A stretch of DNA of 40,571 nt from Pirellulales bacterium (GTDB lineage: Bacteria; Planctomycetota; Planctomycetia; Pirellulales; JAICIG01), in the NCBI GenBank assembly GCA_025927475.1, contig JAICLL010000040.1, forward strand, positions 1 to 40,571, given 5' to 3'. Positions 1 through 8,168 of the stretch are shown here, piece after piece. The stretch's first letter is position 1, and every line of letters starts with the position of its first letter. Position numbers and translations under genes: made by a program. The notes beneath the pieces were generated by a model, which did no database searches, was not told the DNA's origin, and was given only the letters and a program-made list of their open reading frames with translations.

Positions 1-151
1 GCAGAACGAACCCACCGCCCCCCGCAAATGTTCCAGAATGTTCCACTCCCAGCATGCCCATCGCGCGCCCGCGCCGCACGCGCCCCACCGGCCCCCCCCC
101 CGGGCGCGCCCCCCCCCCCCCCCCCCACCCTACGGCTTCACTCGGCTCCAA
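1..151. other. Edge spacer with long poly-C runs
   Basis: There is no credible gene between the window edge and the end of the DUF1844 gene. It contains a run of about 10 C at 92-101 and a run of 18 C at 109-126, followed by CACCCTACGGC, which also ends the repeat at 5261-5275. The C runs may be real simple sequence or an assembly or base-calling weakness; this cannot be decided from the sequence. Confidence 0.5.
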
Positions 152-568
152 TTACTTCGCCGCCAGATGCGCTTGCATTTCCACGAACCCCAGCCGCAGC
201 TCGTGCAGCAAATTTTCGAGCAGACGGTCTTCTTCGGGCGTGCGGTTTCCGGTCGTTTTGCTTTCGAGCATTTCCAAGGTGTCGATGAAATGCTTCGCTT
301 CTTCAAGATGGATTTCGGCCTTGCCCGACGCGGGATGAGGAATCTGCCCCAATCCCACCAGGGCCTGGGTGGCCAGCGTGGTCAAGAGCATGGCCAGCGT
401 GGCGGGCGGCAAGGGACCGGCATCGGCCGCCGCCTGTGGTTGCGGTTCGGGCGAATGCCCTTTCTGCCGTTCCAGGGCTTCCTTCTCGGCCTGGACTTGG
501 CTCTTCCAATCTTCGTCGATGATCAGCTTCGGCTTCGTACCGCCGCTCTCAGACGATTCGGTGCTCAT
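152..568 (-). CDS. DUF1844 domain protein
   Basis: A 138-residue cytoplasmic protein of unknown function. The N-terminus carries the family-like segment LIIDEDWKSQVQAEKE (residues 15-30), then a charged, proline/alanine-rich linker. The DUF1844 core follows: a helical stretch LATQALVGLGQIPHP, a helix with AKHFIDTLEMLESKT, and the C-terminal ENLLHELRLGFVEMQ. The length fits the family, which is common in Planctomycetes and other phyla and has no assigned reaction. It starts only 9 bp after the rpiA stop, so it is probably the last gene of a pgl-rpiA-DUF1844 transcription unit. There is no signal peptide or membrane segment. The family call is from memory of the motif pattern. Confidence 0.85.
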   Translation of the reverse strand: MSTESSESGGTKPKLIIDEDWKSQVQAEKEALERQKGHSPEPQPQAAADAGPLPPATLAMLLTTLATQALVGLGQIPHPASGKAEIHLEEAKHFIDTLEMLESKTTGNRTPEEDRLLENLLHELRLGFVEMQAHLAAK

Positions 569-577
569 GCCATCTCC

Positions 578-1276
578 TTATCTTCGATTCCTCTGCCCAT
601 CGCCTCCGTATTCGCGGAGTTCGACCTTTCCGCCTTTGCCAATCAAGACAGTCGGCCCCATACCGAGGAACAAGCCCGTGCCGACCACGCCGGGAATGTC
701 GCGGATCGCCCGCTGCGTTTCTTCCGGCCGCGGCAGGGGCTGAATGCGGCAATCCAGAATGTAGTTGCCATTGTCGGTGACGAACAGGTGATCGTCGCGG
801 CGACGCGCTTCGGATGGAAAACCCAAACCGGCCAGCCGCCTAGCGCATGTTTCCAACGCGAACGGCACGACCTCGACCGGCAACCGACCGTGCGCTCCGA
901 GCTGCGGCACCAACTTCTCCTCGCCAACGAGAATCACCAACCGCCGCGAGGCCGCCGCGACGATCTTTTCGCGCACCAATGCGCCGCCATAACCTTTAAT
1001 CAGGCTGCCTTGGGGATCGACCTCATCGGCGCCATCGACATCGACGTCGATCGCTTCGACCTCGTCGAGACTGGACAGTGCGATGCCTAGTGTCTGAGCC
1101 AACTCAGCCGACGCCTGTGAGGTGGGAATTCCGCGGATCCGGAAGCCATCGGCGACTTTCCGCCCCAGCGCATGGATAAATGCCGTGGCGGCGTGACCCG
1201 TGCCCAGCCCGACGACGCTGTCCTCGGAAATCAACTCCAAAGCTCGCTGGGCGATGGCTTCCAGATCGTGCGACAT
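578..1276 (-). CDS. rpiA: Ribose-5-phosphate isomerase A
   Basis: A 232-residue enzyme that interconverts ribose 5-phosphate and ribulose 5-phosphate in the non-oxidative pentose phosphate pathway. Visible RpiA landmarks are VGLGTGHAATAFI near residues 22-34 (phosphate-binding loop), the acidic IDVDVDGADEVDP stretch near residues 75-87, the lysine-containing KGYGGALVREKI (most homologues have KGGGGAL, so the Tyr is a small variation), and the C-terminal VVGTGLFLGMGPTVLIG. The length is normal. The ATG at 1276 lies 8 bp after the stop of the pgl gene, which supports co-transcription with the enzyme of the oxidative branch. Confidence 0.95.
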   Translation of the reverse strand: MSHDLEAIAQRALELISEDSVVGLGTGHAATAFIHALGRKVADGFRIRGIPTSQASAELAQTLGIALSSLDEVEAIDVDVDGADEVDPQGSLIKGYGGALVREKIVAAASRRLVILVGEEKLVPQLGAHGRLPVEVVPFALETCARRLAGLGFPSEARRRDDHLFVTDNGNYILDCRIQPLPRPEETQRAIRDIPGVVGTGLFLGMGPTVLIGKGGKVELREYGGDGQRNRR

Positions 1277-1284
1277 GGCTTACT

Positions 1285-1971
1285 CTAGGTTGGCGCGGCG
1301 TCGCGATCGGCCAGGATCAACGCCTGATGGCGGCTAATGCGGCCGGCGGGAATGGCCGGGTCGCCCTCGCGCAGCCGCTTGAGCATTTCCACTTTGGCAT
1401 GCCCGCTGACCAGCCACAAGATGCGCCGCGCCCGGTTGAGCATGGGATAGGTGAGCGTCATTCGCCGCCGCCCCTGGTATTCGCCGGTCAGGGCGACGTC
1501 GGCATCGACGATTTGGAGCACCGGATCTCCGGGCACGAGCGAGGCGGTATGCCCGTCGGGGCCAAGGCCCAGATGAGCCAGATCGAGCACCGCCGGCGCG
1601 CCGGCGATCTGGCGAAGCGTATCGGCGTAATGCCCTGCCGCCGAGGCGAGATTTGCTTCTTCGACCGGCATGGCGTGGATTTGCTCGCGTGGCAGGGGCG
1701 TGTGCTCCAGCAAGCTTTGGTGCAGGTGCGTCAGGTTTCGGTCGGGGTCGCCCGCCGGCGCAACGCGTTCATCGACCTGAACCAGGTGGAGTTTTGACCA
1801 GGGAACGTCCTGCTCGGCCAATGCGCGAAGCATGAGCCAGGGGGTGGTTCCACCGCTGACGGCCAGCACAAAGCGTCCGCGCGCGTCGGCGCCGGCGCGC
1901 GCCTCGGCGGCAATGAATTCGGCGGCTCGCTGGGCGACCGCATCGACATCGGAACAGATTTCACATTGCAT
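1285..1971 (-). CDS. pgl: 6-phosphogluconolactonase
   Basis: A 228-residue protein of the glucosamine/galactosamine-6-phosphate isomerase superfamily, in the DevB/Pgl branch that hydrolyses 6-phosphogluconolactone. Diagnostic segments are VLAVSGGTTPWLMLRAL (residues about 36-52), LVQVDERVAPAGDPDRN (about 63-79) and LGLGPDGHTASLVPGDP (about 132-148), plus the C-terminal RISRHQALILADRDA. The length matches Pgl rather than NagB. It is the first gene of the short minus-strand operon with rpiA. No glucose-6-phosphate dehydrogenase gene is in the window. Confidence 0.92.
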   Translation of the reverse strand: MQCEICSDVDAVAQRAAEFIAAEARAGADARGRFVLAVSGGTTPWLMLRALAEQDVPWSKLHLVQVDERVAPAGDPDRNLTHLHQSLLEHTPLPREQIHAMPVEEANLASAAGHYADTLRQIAGAPAVLDLAHLGLGPDGHTASLVPGDPVLQIVDADVALTGEYQGRRRMTLTYPMLNRARRILWLVSGHAKVEMLKRLREGDPAIPAGRISRHQALILADRDAAPT

Positions 1972-2047
1972 GGCTGGCTCCTTCCCTTTCGGATTCTAAC
2001 CAATTCGCCGCTGGCTGAAAGTACTACCGACTTCAGCAATAAAATCT

Positions 2048-2075
2048 TTGACAGGTCCGCTTCGATCGCTAAATT
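2048..2075 (+). promoter_or_regulatory. Sigma70-like promoter candidate
   Basis: A perfect TTGACA (-35) at 2048-2053 is followed, after 16 bp, by TAAATT at 2070-2075 (4 of 6 matches to TATAAT). It points into the plus-strand leader that carries the terminator at 2101-2140. A transcript from here would begin near 2082 and be about 55-60 nt long if it ended there. Confidence 0.5.
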
Positions 2076-2100
2076 AAAGGCGTTGGCCTCGCGCTGACAG

Positions 2101-2140
2101 GCCCAGTCGTCGTTACCGCCATTGCACGACTGGGTTTTTT
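2101..2140 (+). terminator. Intrinsic terminator in the leader
   Basis: CCCAGTCGT (2102-2110) pairs perfectly with ACGACTGGG (2126-2134) around a 15-nt loop, and TTTTTT follows at 2135-2140. The T tract lies only on the plus-strand side. The gene upstream (pgl) runs the other way, so this terminator either ends a small RNA or attenuates the cytidylyltransferase transcript. An outer pair, GGCGTTGG (2079-2086) with CCAACGCC (2153-2160), encloses it. Confidence 0.75.
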
Positions 2141-2172
2141 GTGCGCTATACCCCAACGCCAGGGACGGAACC

Positions 2173-2874
2173 GTGTGGATAGTCATTCAGGCCCGGATGA
2201 ACTCCAGCCGCTTGCCGGGCAAGATTCTGGCGGGGCTGGCGGGACGACCGCTGCTGGAATATGTGGTGCGGCGGTTGCAGGCGGTGCGCGATGCCGCCGG
2301 TCCGTCCGAAGTGACGGTCGCCACCACCACCGCCGCCGACGACGATGCCACCGAGGCCGCCTGCCGGCGTTTGGCGGTGGCGTGTTTCCGCGGCAGCGAA
2401 AGCGACGTGCTCGATCGCTATCTCGCCGCCACCGCCGATCTGGACGATGACGATCTGGTGGTTCGCGCCACCGCCGACAACCCTTTGTATTGCCCGCGGC
2501 GAACCGCAAGGATCGTCCAGCGGCATCGCCAAGCGCAGGCCGATTATACCTGCATCGCCGGGCTTTCGTATGTCGTGCCCGAAGTGATGCAAGCGGGGGC
2601 GTTGCGGCGGATGGCGCCGTTGGCGACGGCCCAGGATTGCCGCGAGCACGTGACGCCCTACTTTCGCGAGCCGGGCGTGGACTTTCGCGTGATCCAATTG
2701 CCGCAGACTTGGCAGGGACTGCGGCCCGACATCAGGCTTACGGTCGACACGCCGGCAGACTTGGTGCGCATGCGTTCGATTTGCGAATCACTGGCCACCG
2801 CCGATCCGCTGGTTGCCTTGGACGATGTTTATCGCTGGTGCGGCCATGAGCATGCCGAACAAACCGCTCGCTGA
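2173..2874 (+). CDS. SpsF-like cytidylyltransferase
   Basis: A protein of about 233 residues of the CMP-KDO/acylneuraminate cytidylyltransferase-like family (SpsF/CTP_transf_3), which activates acidic sugars or related groups with CTP for surface polysaccharides. The N-terminus VWIVIQARMNSSRLPGKIL is the family's nucleotide-binding signature (usual form IIQARMGSTRLPGK). Further on are DDLVVRATADNPLYCP and DIRLTVDTPADLVRMR, typical of the family. The GTG at 2173 is preferred as start: it places the signature right at the N-terminus and follows AGGGA at 2161-2165 with 7-nt spacing. The in-frame ATG at 2122 falls inside the terminator hairpin. The 3' end overlaps the next gene by 29 bp, so the two are probably coupled. 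The exact substrate cannot be told. Confidence 0.85.
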   Translation: MWIVIQARMNSSRLPGKILAGLAGRPLLEYVVRRLQAVRDAAGPSEVTVATTTAADDDATEAACRRLAVACFRGSESDVLDRYLAATADLDDDDLVVRATADNPLYCPRRTARIVQRHRQAQADYTCIAGLSYVVPEVMQAGALRRMAPLATAQDCREHVTPYFREPGVDFRVIQLPQTWQGLRPDIRLTVDTPADLVRMRSICESLATADPLVALDDVYRWCGHEHAEQTAR

Positions 2875-3865
2875 GCTGCGGGTGGCCATCGTGGGCTATG
2901 GCTCGATTGGCCGGCGACATTGCGACAACCTGGAGCGGTTGGGCGTGAGTCGGCGCATCGTGGTGCGGCGGGCGGAATCGGCCAACCCGGCGTTCACACC
3001 GCCGTCCGACGTGACGGTGGTACACTCAATTTCGGCGGCAATCGAACACGGTCTGGACCTGGCCATCATTTGCAATCCCACCGCGCAGCATGTGGCCAGC
3101 GCCCGGCAGTTCATCGCGGCGGGCGTGCCGGTGCTGATCGAAAAACCGCTGGCGCATCGCTTGGCTGACGCCGAAGAGTTGCTGGAAGAAAGCCGACGGA
3201 CGGCAACGCCGGCGGGCATGGCGTATTCGATGCGATATCATCCCGCTTACGCTTCGGCCCGCGAGCACGTGCAAAGCGGTCGGCTAGGGCGCGTGCTGTA
3301 CGCCAAAGCCTGGTTCGAGACCTATCTGCCCGACTGGCATCCCTGGGAGGATTATCGTCTGAGCTACGCCGCTCGCCGTGAGTTGGGAGGCGGCGTCTTG
3401 CCGACGCTCGACCATGAAATTGATTTTCTCAATGGGTGCCTCGGTCCGCCGCTGGCCGCGCGCGGCATCATCGCCCGTAGCGGCACGCTGGAGATGGACG
3501 TCACCGACATCGCCGCGCTTTCCATCGAATATGGCGAAGGCGTGTTGGCCGCGGTGGCGCTTAGCCTGTGCCGGCGCCGGCTGAGCCGGGGGTTTGAATT
3601 CATCGGCAGCGATGCCACTGTGCGCTACGATTTCGACACCGCCCGGCTCTCGCTGCAATCATCAAAGTCATCCGCTAGCGAAGTGCTGTGGGACGGCTCG
3701 GCGTACGATTTCAACGAGCTGTACTTGGAGATGCTCCGCGATGTCCTTTCCGCCGTTGCGGAGAGCCGGGCATCTCCTGTTCCGTTGCAAAGTGGCGTGG
3801 AAACCTTGAACGTGATCGGGCAGATTCCCGGCGCGATTGAGGACGCTCAGTCAAACGAGAGTTAA
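2846..3865 (+). CDS. Gfo/Idh/MocA family oxidoreductase
   Basis: A 339-residue NAD(P)-dependent oxidoreductase of sugars or related polyols. A Rossmann start, LRVAIVGYGSIGRRH, is followed by LAIICNPTAQHVASA and PVLIEKPLAHRLADAEEL, which contains the family EKP motif with its catalytic-region lysine. The C-terminal domain includes GGGVLPTLDHEIDFL. The start ATG at 2846 (MSMPNKPLAE) is chosen over 2813 because it directly precedes the Rossmann fold and gives a 29-bp overlap with the cytidylyltransferase. This pairing is often seen in gene sets for nucleotide-activated surface sugars; here no synthase such as NeuB or glycosyltransferase is adjacent, so the pathway is inferred only. Confidence 0.88.
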   Translation: MSMPNKPLAELRVAIVGYGSIGRRHCDNLERLGVSRRIVVRRAESANPAFTPPSDVTVVHSISAAIEHGLDLAIICNPTAQHVASARQFIAAGVPVLIEKPLAHRLADAEELLEESRRTATPAGMAYSMRYHPAYASAREHVQSGRLGRVLYAKAWFETYLPDWHPWEDYRLSYAARRELGGGVLPTLDHEIDFLNGCLGPPLAARGIIARSGTLEMDVTDIAALSIEYGEGVLAAVALSLCRRRLSRGFEFIGSDATVRYDFDTARLSLQSSKSSASEVLWDGSAYDFNELYLEMLRDVLSAVAESRASPVPLQSGVETLNVIGQIPGAIEDAQSNES

Positions 3866-3888
3866 CGCGAGCCCCGGAAGCGGATCAG

Positions 3889-3923
3889 CCGGGGCATCGC
3901 TTGGGCTCTGCCCCAGCCACCGG
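3889..3923. repeat. Dispersed palindromic repeat, family 2
   Basis: The core GGGGCA (3891-3896) pairs with TGCCCC (3909-3914), and CCGG tetramers mark both ends. The same sequence, inverted, occurs at 10446-10480 and 10524-10558, with a partial copy at 10428-10445. This copy lies between the convergent Gfo/Idh and prmC genes, a usual location for REP-like elements. Confidence 0.8.
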
Positions 3924-3956
3924 GGAGTTTGCCGAACTTGTTCGTCAAAATCGGTT

Positions 3957-3981
3957 AGGGCGCGGAGTCCGTTCTCTACAG
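3957..3981. repeat. Partial copy of repeat family 1
   Basis: The reverse strand reads GTAGAGAACGGACTCCG, one half of the element found complete at 6468-6500, 7935-7970 and 7988-8024. Like the family 2 copy just upstream, it lies between convergent genes. Confidence 0.5.
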
Positions 3982-4060
3982 AATCTCGCGCCACGCCCGG
4001 AACATAGCGTGGACGAGCGTGTGAAGTACAACTGAGATTGGACGGTTCCGGGTGCAAGAG

Positions 4061-4942
4061 TCACTCACGCGAGCGCCGCCGCGCTTCCACGACGCGAGCC
4101 AAACCGGCCAGATCTTTGACCGTCGGGGCCAATTCGAAACGATCGTCCGCCTCGAAAACCGCTCGCACGGCCTGTTCGAGCTGCGGACTGATTTCCGTGA
4201 GCAGCCAACCGCCGGGCGTCAAGCGGTCGCCCGCTTCGGCCACCAACCGTTCGATAACCTCGGTGCCGCGCGCCCCGGCCACCAACGCCTGCCGCGGCTC
4301 GTAATCGCGCACGTCGCGCGGCAGCGTTTCATATTCGCTCTCGGTCACATAGGGCGGGTTTGAGACGACAAAATCGAACCGCCGCTCCGGCGACAAAGCC
4401 GCGAAAAGATCGCCCGCGACGAACTCGATTCGCTCACTGACGCCGTGCGCCTGGGCGTTTTGCCGGGCCACGGCCAATGCGCCGGCCGAAAGGTCGATGG
4501 CGGTCACCTGGCTCTGGGCGAGTCGCTTCGCGGCGCACACTGCCAGGATGCCGCTGCCCGTGCCCACGTCGGCAATTTTCCAAGGCCCTTCGGCGGGTTT
4601 GGCCCGATCGCGCAAGCGAATCACCAAAAACTCGGTCTCGGGCCGGGGAATTAAGACGTCGGGCGTCACTTGGAACGAAAGCGAATAAAACTCCCGCCGC
4701 CCGACCAGATAGGCCACTGGAGTTCCCTCCGCCCTCCGCCGCACCAGTTCGCGAAAGGCGGCCCGGGCCTGCTCGCTGGGCGATTGCTCGAACGCCGTAT
4801 AAAGCTCGATGCGCTGGCAGCCCAGCGCGTGGGCCAGCAGCACCTCGGCGTCGAGCCGGGGGCTATCGCCGCCGCGAGTCTTCAAAAAATCAGTCGTCCA
4901 CTGGAGCAACCGACCGATCGTCCAATTTTCGGGCTGCGCCAT
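4061..4942 (-). CDS. prmC: Release factor glutamine methyltransferase PrmC
   Basis: A 293-residue SAM-dependent methyltransferase that modifies the glutamine of the GGQ motif in release factors. The N-terminal helical domain (LLQWTTDFLKTRGGDSPRLDAEVLLAHAL) binds the release factor. The catalytic domain has motif I IADVGTGSGILAVC (residues about 123-136) and the NPPY active-site motif at 195-198 in VVSNPPYVTE. The length is normal. It lies downstream of prfA, which encodes its substrate, a very common arrangement, although here a 390-bp spacer with repeats separates them. The start ATG at 4942 gives the usual N-terminus. Confidence 0.95.
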   Translation of the reverse strand: MAQPENWTIGRLLQWTTDFLKTRGGDSPRLDAEVLLAHALGCQRIELYTAFEQSPSEQARAAFRELVRRRAEGTPVAYLVGRREFYSLSFQVTPDVLIPRPETEFLVIRLRDRAKPAEGPWKIADVGTGSGILAVCAAKRLAQSQVTAIDLSAGALAVARQNAQAHGVSERIEFVAGDLFAALSPERRFDFVVSNPPYVTESEYETLPRDVRDYEPRQALVAGARGTEVIERLVAEAGDRLTPGGWLLTEISPQLEQAVRAVFEADDRFELAPTVKDLAGLARVVEARRRSRE

Positions 4943-5170
4943 GCCGCTAACATACTGCCTTTCGTTCGAGGATGACAGCCATCGATACCGGACTGTCGGA
5001 CGACCTTTCTAGGCCGTCCATGTGGCTTCAAATTTTTAGCGGTGCGGTTTGCGATTCTAGCGGTCAATCAGCGCTCCACCGGGGCAAGCCCGGATGGTGG
5101 CGGAGCGGAACAAATCTGGCACAGAACACTTGGCCTGTTTGCGCCTCAAAACGACAGTTTTGCGCAGCCC

Positions 5171-5270
5171 AGGGTGGGCCAAGCGCAGCGAGTCAAACCA
5201 TCGGCCGCATGTCACCGCGCCGCGTGGCACTGGCGCAAGAAGGTGGGACTCGCTGCGCTCGGCCCACCCT
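5171..5270. repeat. Inverted repeat between prfA and prmC
   Basis: The 390-bp spacer 4943-5332 has no recognisable gene. It contains two inverted arms: 5171-5200 (starts AGGGTGGGCCAAGCGCAGCG) and 5242-5270 (ends CTCGGCCCACCCT), which pair over about 24 bp with one or two mismatches and a spacer of about 41 nt. A CACCCTACGGC end like the one next to arm 2 also occurs at 126-136, so this is probably a dispersed repeat (family 4) present here as a head-to-head pair. Confidence 0.75.
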
Positions 5271-5332
5271 ACGGCCTTAGGCATCATCGCCTCGCCCATG
5301 TTCGATGCCGAAACGGACCAGCAGCAAAGTCC

Positions 5333-6400
5333 TTATTCCACCGTCCCCATCTGCGAGCGCTGCTGCTGGCGGTCGTATTCGATCAGCGAGTTGAGCACCG
5401 GCTCCAGATTGCCCGCCAGAATGCTGTCAAGCTTATACAGCGTGAGGTTGATGCGATGGTCGGTGATGCGGTTGTCGGGGAAGTTGTAGGTGCGAATGCG
5501 TTCGCTGCGATCTCCGGAGCCCACCAGCGTTTTGCGCTCCTGGGCCCGCTTGGCGTGTTCCTGGGCGCGGCGGTGCTCGTAGAGCCGCGTTTTGAGCACG
5601 CGCAAGGCCTTGGCTTTGTTCTTGTGCTGACTTTTTTCGTCTTGGCATTGCACGACGATGCCGCTTTCGTAATGCGTCAGCCGCACGGCCGATTGTGTCT
5701 TGTTCACGTGCTGGCCGCCTGGCCCGCTGGCTGAGAACAGATCGAGCCGGTAATCGTCGGGCTTGATGTCGATCTCGACATCCTCGGGTTCGGGCATCAC
5801 CGCCACGGTGGCCGCCGAAGTGTGAATGCGGCCCTTGGCTTCGGTTTCGGGCACGCGCTGCACGCGATGGCCGCCGCTTTCATATTGGAGCTGCCGGAAC
5901 ACGTCTTCGCCCTCGACGCCCAGAATGATCTCCTTGAATCCGCCCAGCTCGGTGGGGTGCAACTCCATCACCTCGACTTTCCACCCCTTGTGCTCGGCGA
6001 ACTTCTTGTACATCTCGTAGAGATCGCGGGCGAACAGCGCGGCTTCGTCGCCGCCGGTGCCGGCGCGAATTTCCATCATGCAGCGGGCGCGGTTGGCGTC
6101 TTCGCCGCCGATGGTCATGTCGAGCAGCTCGTCCCAAAGCGCCTCGCGTTCGGAACGCAGCTCGGGCAACTCGGCCTCGGCCAATTCACGCATGTCCGCG
6201 TCGGATTGCATGGCCAGCGCATCGGCGATCTGCTGGTTCAGGTCTTTGAAGCGGCGATACTTCGTCGCCAGCTTGGCGAGCGAACCGCGCTCGCGCGCAA
6301 CCGCCGCCATCTGACCCGAATTCGTCTGCACCGCTGGATCGAGCATCTGCTGTTCGAGCAGCTCGAAACGAGCGAGTTTTTCGTCAAGAAGTTCACGCAC
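5333..6400 (-). CDS. prfA: Peptide chain release factor 1
   Basis: A 355-residue class I release factor that reads UAA and UAG and triggers peptide release. The catalytic GGQ is at residues 228-230 within [18 protein letters not shown]. The RF1-specific codon-recognition region is [18 protein letters not shown], with PET at 184-186 where RF1 proteins have a PxT tripeptide. The length and C-terminal [21 protein letters not shown] are typical of RF1 and exclude RF2. It lies between rpmE and prmC on the same strand, the classical translation cluster, and its product is the substrate of PrmC. Confidence 0.96.
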   Translation of the reverse strand: MRELLDEKLARFELLEQQMLDPAVQTNSGQMAAVARERGSLAKLATKYRRFKDLNQQIADALAMQSDADMRELAEAELPELRSEREALWDELLDMTIGGEDANRARCMMEIRAGTGGDEAALFARDLYEMYKKFAEHKGWKVEVMELHPTELGGFKEIILGVEGEDVFRQLQYESGGHRVQRVPETEAKGRIHTSAATVAVMPEPEDVEIDIKPDDYRLDLFSASGPGGQHVNKTQSAVRLTHYESGIVVQCQDEKSQHKNKAKALRVLKTRLYEHRRAQEHAKRAQERKTLVGSGDRSERIRTYNFPDNRITDHRINLTLYKLDSILAGNLEPVLNSLIEYDRQQQRSQMGTVE

Positions 6401-6467
6401 AGAGTAGAACGGAATTCAATCCGCTTTTTTTGGAGCAGCGGCGCAGGGCGCCGCAAATGAGTGTTAT

Positions 6468-6500
6468 GAGGGAACGCCCTCTGTGGCGTTCCGCAGAGGC
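6468..6500. repeat. Dispersed palindromic repeat, family 1
   Basis: GGAACGCC and GGCGTTCC form the arms of this element, located between rpmE and prfA. It is related to the pair upstream of galE (7935-8024). The rest of the 151-bp spacer also has a perfect hairpin, GCGGCGC/GCGCCGC at 6437-6453, but no T tract on the strand of transcription. Confidence 0.7.
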
Positions 6501-6551
6501 TTCTCGGTGAAATCAGCGTTCTGATGCCGCCGCGGCTGGAAGCGCCCGCCG

Positions 6552-6818
6552 CTACGATTCAGCGGCTTCGACGGGAGCGGGCTTGGCCGCTTTCTTGCCG
6601 CGATTCAGGCTGGCGTAACCCGCCGAAGCAAACTTGTTCTTGAATTTCTCGATGCGGCCCGCCGTGTCGACGTATTTCAGCTTGCCCGTGTAGAACGGAT
6701 GGCAGGCGCTGCAAATATCGACCTTCAACTCCGGCAGGGTGCTGCGGGTGGTGAACGAATTGCCGCAACCGCATTTGACGGTGGTTTCAAAGTATTTGGG
6801 GTGAATTCCCTTTTTCAT
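6552..6818 (-). CDS. rpmE: 50S ribosomal protein L31
   Basis: An 88-residue ribosomal protein of the large subunit. The start [22 protein letters not shown] and the later [20 protein letters not shown] are diagnostic. The four cysteines (CxC near residue 17 and CxxCH near residues 37-41) make it the zinc-binding C+ form. The C-terminus is a little longer than usual, with an Ala/Lys/Pro tail ([14 protein letters not shown]). It heads the rpmE-prfA-prmC cluster, with 151 bp between it and prfA. Confidence 0.97.
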   Translation of the reverse strand: MKKGIHPKYFETTVKCGCGNSFTTRSTLPELKVDICSACHPFYTGKLKYVDTAGRIEKFKNKFASAGYASLNRGKKAAKPAPVEAAES

Positions 6819-6908
6819 GACCGTGGGTCCTCGTTCGCCCGTCTGCCAACTTCATCCGAAACATGAAATCGTACCGCATGTTCGGCTGCAGAACAAGAGT
6901 GTCCGGGT

Positions 6909-7892
6909 TTAATCGCCGTATCCGCGAGGGTGGGCGGAGTGCCACCGCCAGGCCGTCGATACGATTGCGTCGAGTTCGACGTACCTCGGCTGCCAGTCGA
7001 GAAGCTGGCGGGCGCGGCGGGCGTCGGCCACCAGCTCAGGCGGATCGCCCGGACGGCGCGGGCCGATCTCGACCGGAATGGGCCGCCCCGTCACCCGCCG
7101 GCACGCCTCGACCACTTCCCGCACGCTGTGCCCCTGGCCCGTGCCCAGATTCAGCCGCAGTCCCTGGCCGGGCCTCAGACGCTCGAGTGCTTGCACGTGG
7201 GCCGCGCCAAGATCGTCCACATGCACGTAGTCGCGGATGCAGGTGCCATCCGGCGTGGGATAATCGTCGCCAAAAATCGTGATCTTCTCACGTTGGCCCA
7301 GCGCCGCTTGCAATACGATGGGAATCAGGTGCGACTCGGGCGTGTGGTCTTCGCCCAGATCGCCATGCGGGCTGGCGCCGGCGGCGTTGAAATAGCGCAG
7401 GGCCGCGTAGGCCAAGCCATAAGCTTGAGCGTAATCGGCCAGCGCTTGCTCGACCACCAGCTTGGTGAACCCGTAAGGGTTGATGGGCCGCTGCGGCTCG
7501 TCTTCGCTAATGGGCGTGGTTTGCGGCGCGCCGTAGGTGGCCGTCGTGCTGGAAAACACCATCTTGCCGACGCCGGCGGCTCGCATGGCCTCCAGCAGCG
7601 ACAAGCTGCCGCCCACGTTGTTTTGGTAATACTTGGCCGGATCGGCGACCGACTCGCCCACCAAAGCGAACGCCGCGAAGTGCATGACGGCTCCGATTTT
7701 GTGCTCGGCCAGCGCCGCGGTCAACCGTGGGCGATCGGTCAGATCGCCGACAATCAGCCGATCGGCCGGCGCCGCCGAGCGATGTCCTGCCGAGAGATTG
7801 TCGTAGATCCAGGCTCGATGTCCGGCCCGATCCAAAAGCCTGACCGCGTGGCTGCCGATGTAACCGGCCCCGCCAGTGACAAGGATATTCAA
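6909..7892 (-). CDS. galE: UDP-glucose 4-epimerase
   Basis: A short-chain dehydrogenase-type epimerase of about 327 residues that interconverts UDP-glucose and UDP-galactose using bound NAD. The Rossmann signature NILVTGGAGYIGSH is at the N-terminus, the Ser/Thr of the active site is in VFSSTTATYG, and the YxxxK pair is in NPYGFTKLVVEQ. GalE-type IRDYVHVDDLGAAH follows. The start is placed at TTG 7892, which is in frame, puts the Rossmann motif at residue 2, and is preceded by the strong Shine-Dalgarno GAGGGAG (7905-7899) with a 6-nt spacer. The reading frame stays open to 8006, but that extension is repeat-derived and has no family similarity. Confidence 0.93.
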   Translation of the reverse strand: MNILVTGGAGYIGSHAVRLLDRAGHRAWIYDNLSAGHRSAAPADRLIVGDLTDRPRLTAALAEHKIGAVMHFAAFALVGESVADPAKYYQNNVGGSLSLLEAMRAAGVGKMVFSSTTATYGAPQTTPISEDEPQRPINPYGFTKLVVEQALADYAQAYGLAYAALRYFNAAGASPHGDLGEDHTPESHLIPIVLQAALGQREKITIFGDDYPTPDGTCIRDYVHVDDLGAAHVQALERLRPGQGLRLNLGTGQGHSVREVVEACRRVTGRPIPVEIGPRRPGDPPELVADARRARQLLDWQPRYVELDAIVSTAWRWHSAHPRGYGD

Positions 7893-7934
7893 AGTTCGCT
7901 CCCTCTCGGACACCAACGCGATATCTCGCCTTCT

Positions 7935-8024
7935 CTGTGGGGAACGGACTCCGTGCCGTTCCGTGGGGGGCGGCGCGATGCCCATCCGCCCTTCGCGGAA
8001 CGCCACGGAGTGCGTTCCCTACAG
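7935..8024. repeat. Family 1 repeats as an inverted pair
   Basis: Two copies of the GGGAACG(C/G)ACTCCGTG element face each other: 7935-7970 and 7988-8024. Each is itself a palindrome (GGAACGG/CCGTTCC and GGAACGC/GCGTTCC), and together the arms can form a longer hairpin of about 35 bp. The pair lies in the 276-bp spacer between the divergent galE and xerD genes, upstream of the galE ribosome binding site. Confidence 0.75.
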
Positions 8025-8168
8025 ACGTCGAACGTAAAGAATACCACGCAGTGATCTCCGTACATTTTGCATTTTGACTTTCCCCCTCAGAGTTTACTCA
8101 ACCTTCGTGGCCGCGTCAGCCGATGAATACGAATTGGCGAGCAAATTCCAGACACACCGACGCCCTCT

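Noticed and set aside
38..1090. Plus-strand open frame of 350 codons
   Set aside because: Antisense to rpiA and the DUF1844 gene, both clearly recognisable; it also begins in the poly-C tract.
2122..2172. ATG at 2122 as start of the cytidylyltransferase
   Set aside because: It lies inside the terminator hairpin and would add 17 residues not found in the family; GTG 2173 has a ribosome binding site.
6437..6453. Perfect GC hairpin between rpmE and prfA as terminator
   Set aside because: On the transcribed minus strand it is followed by an A tract, not a T tract, so it does not fit an intrinsic terminator.
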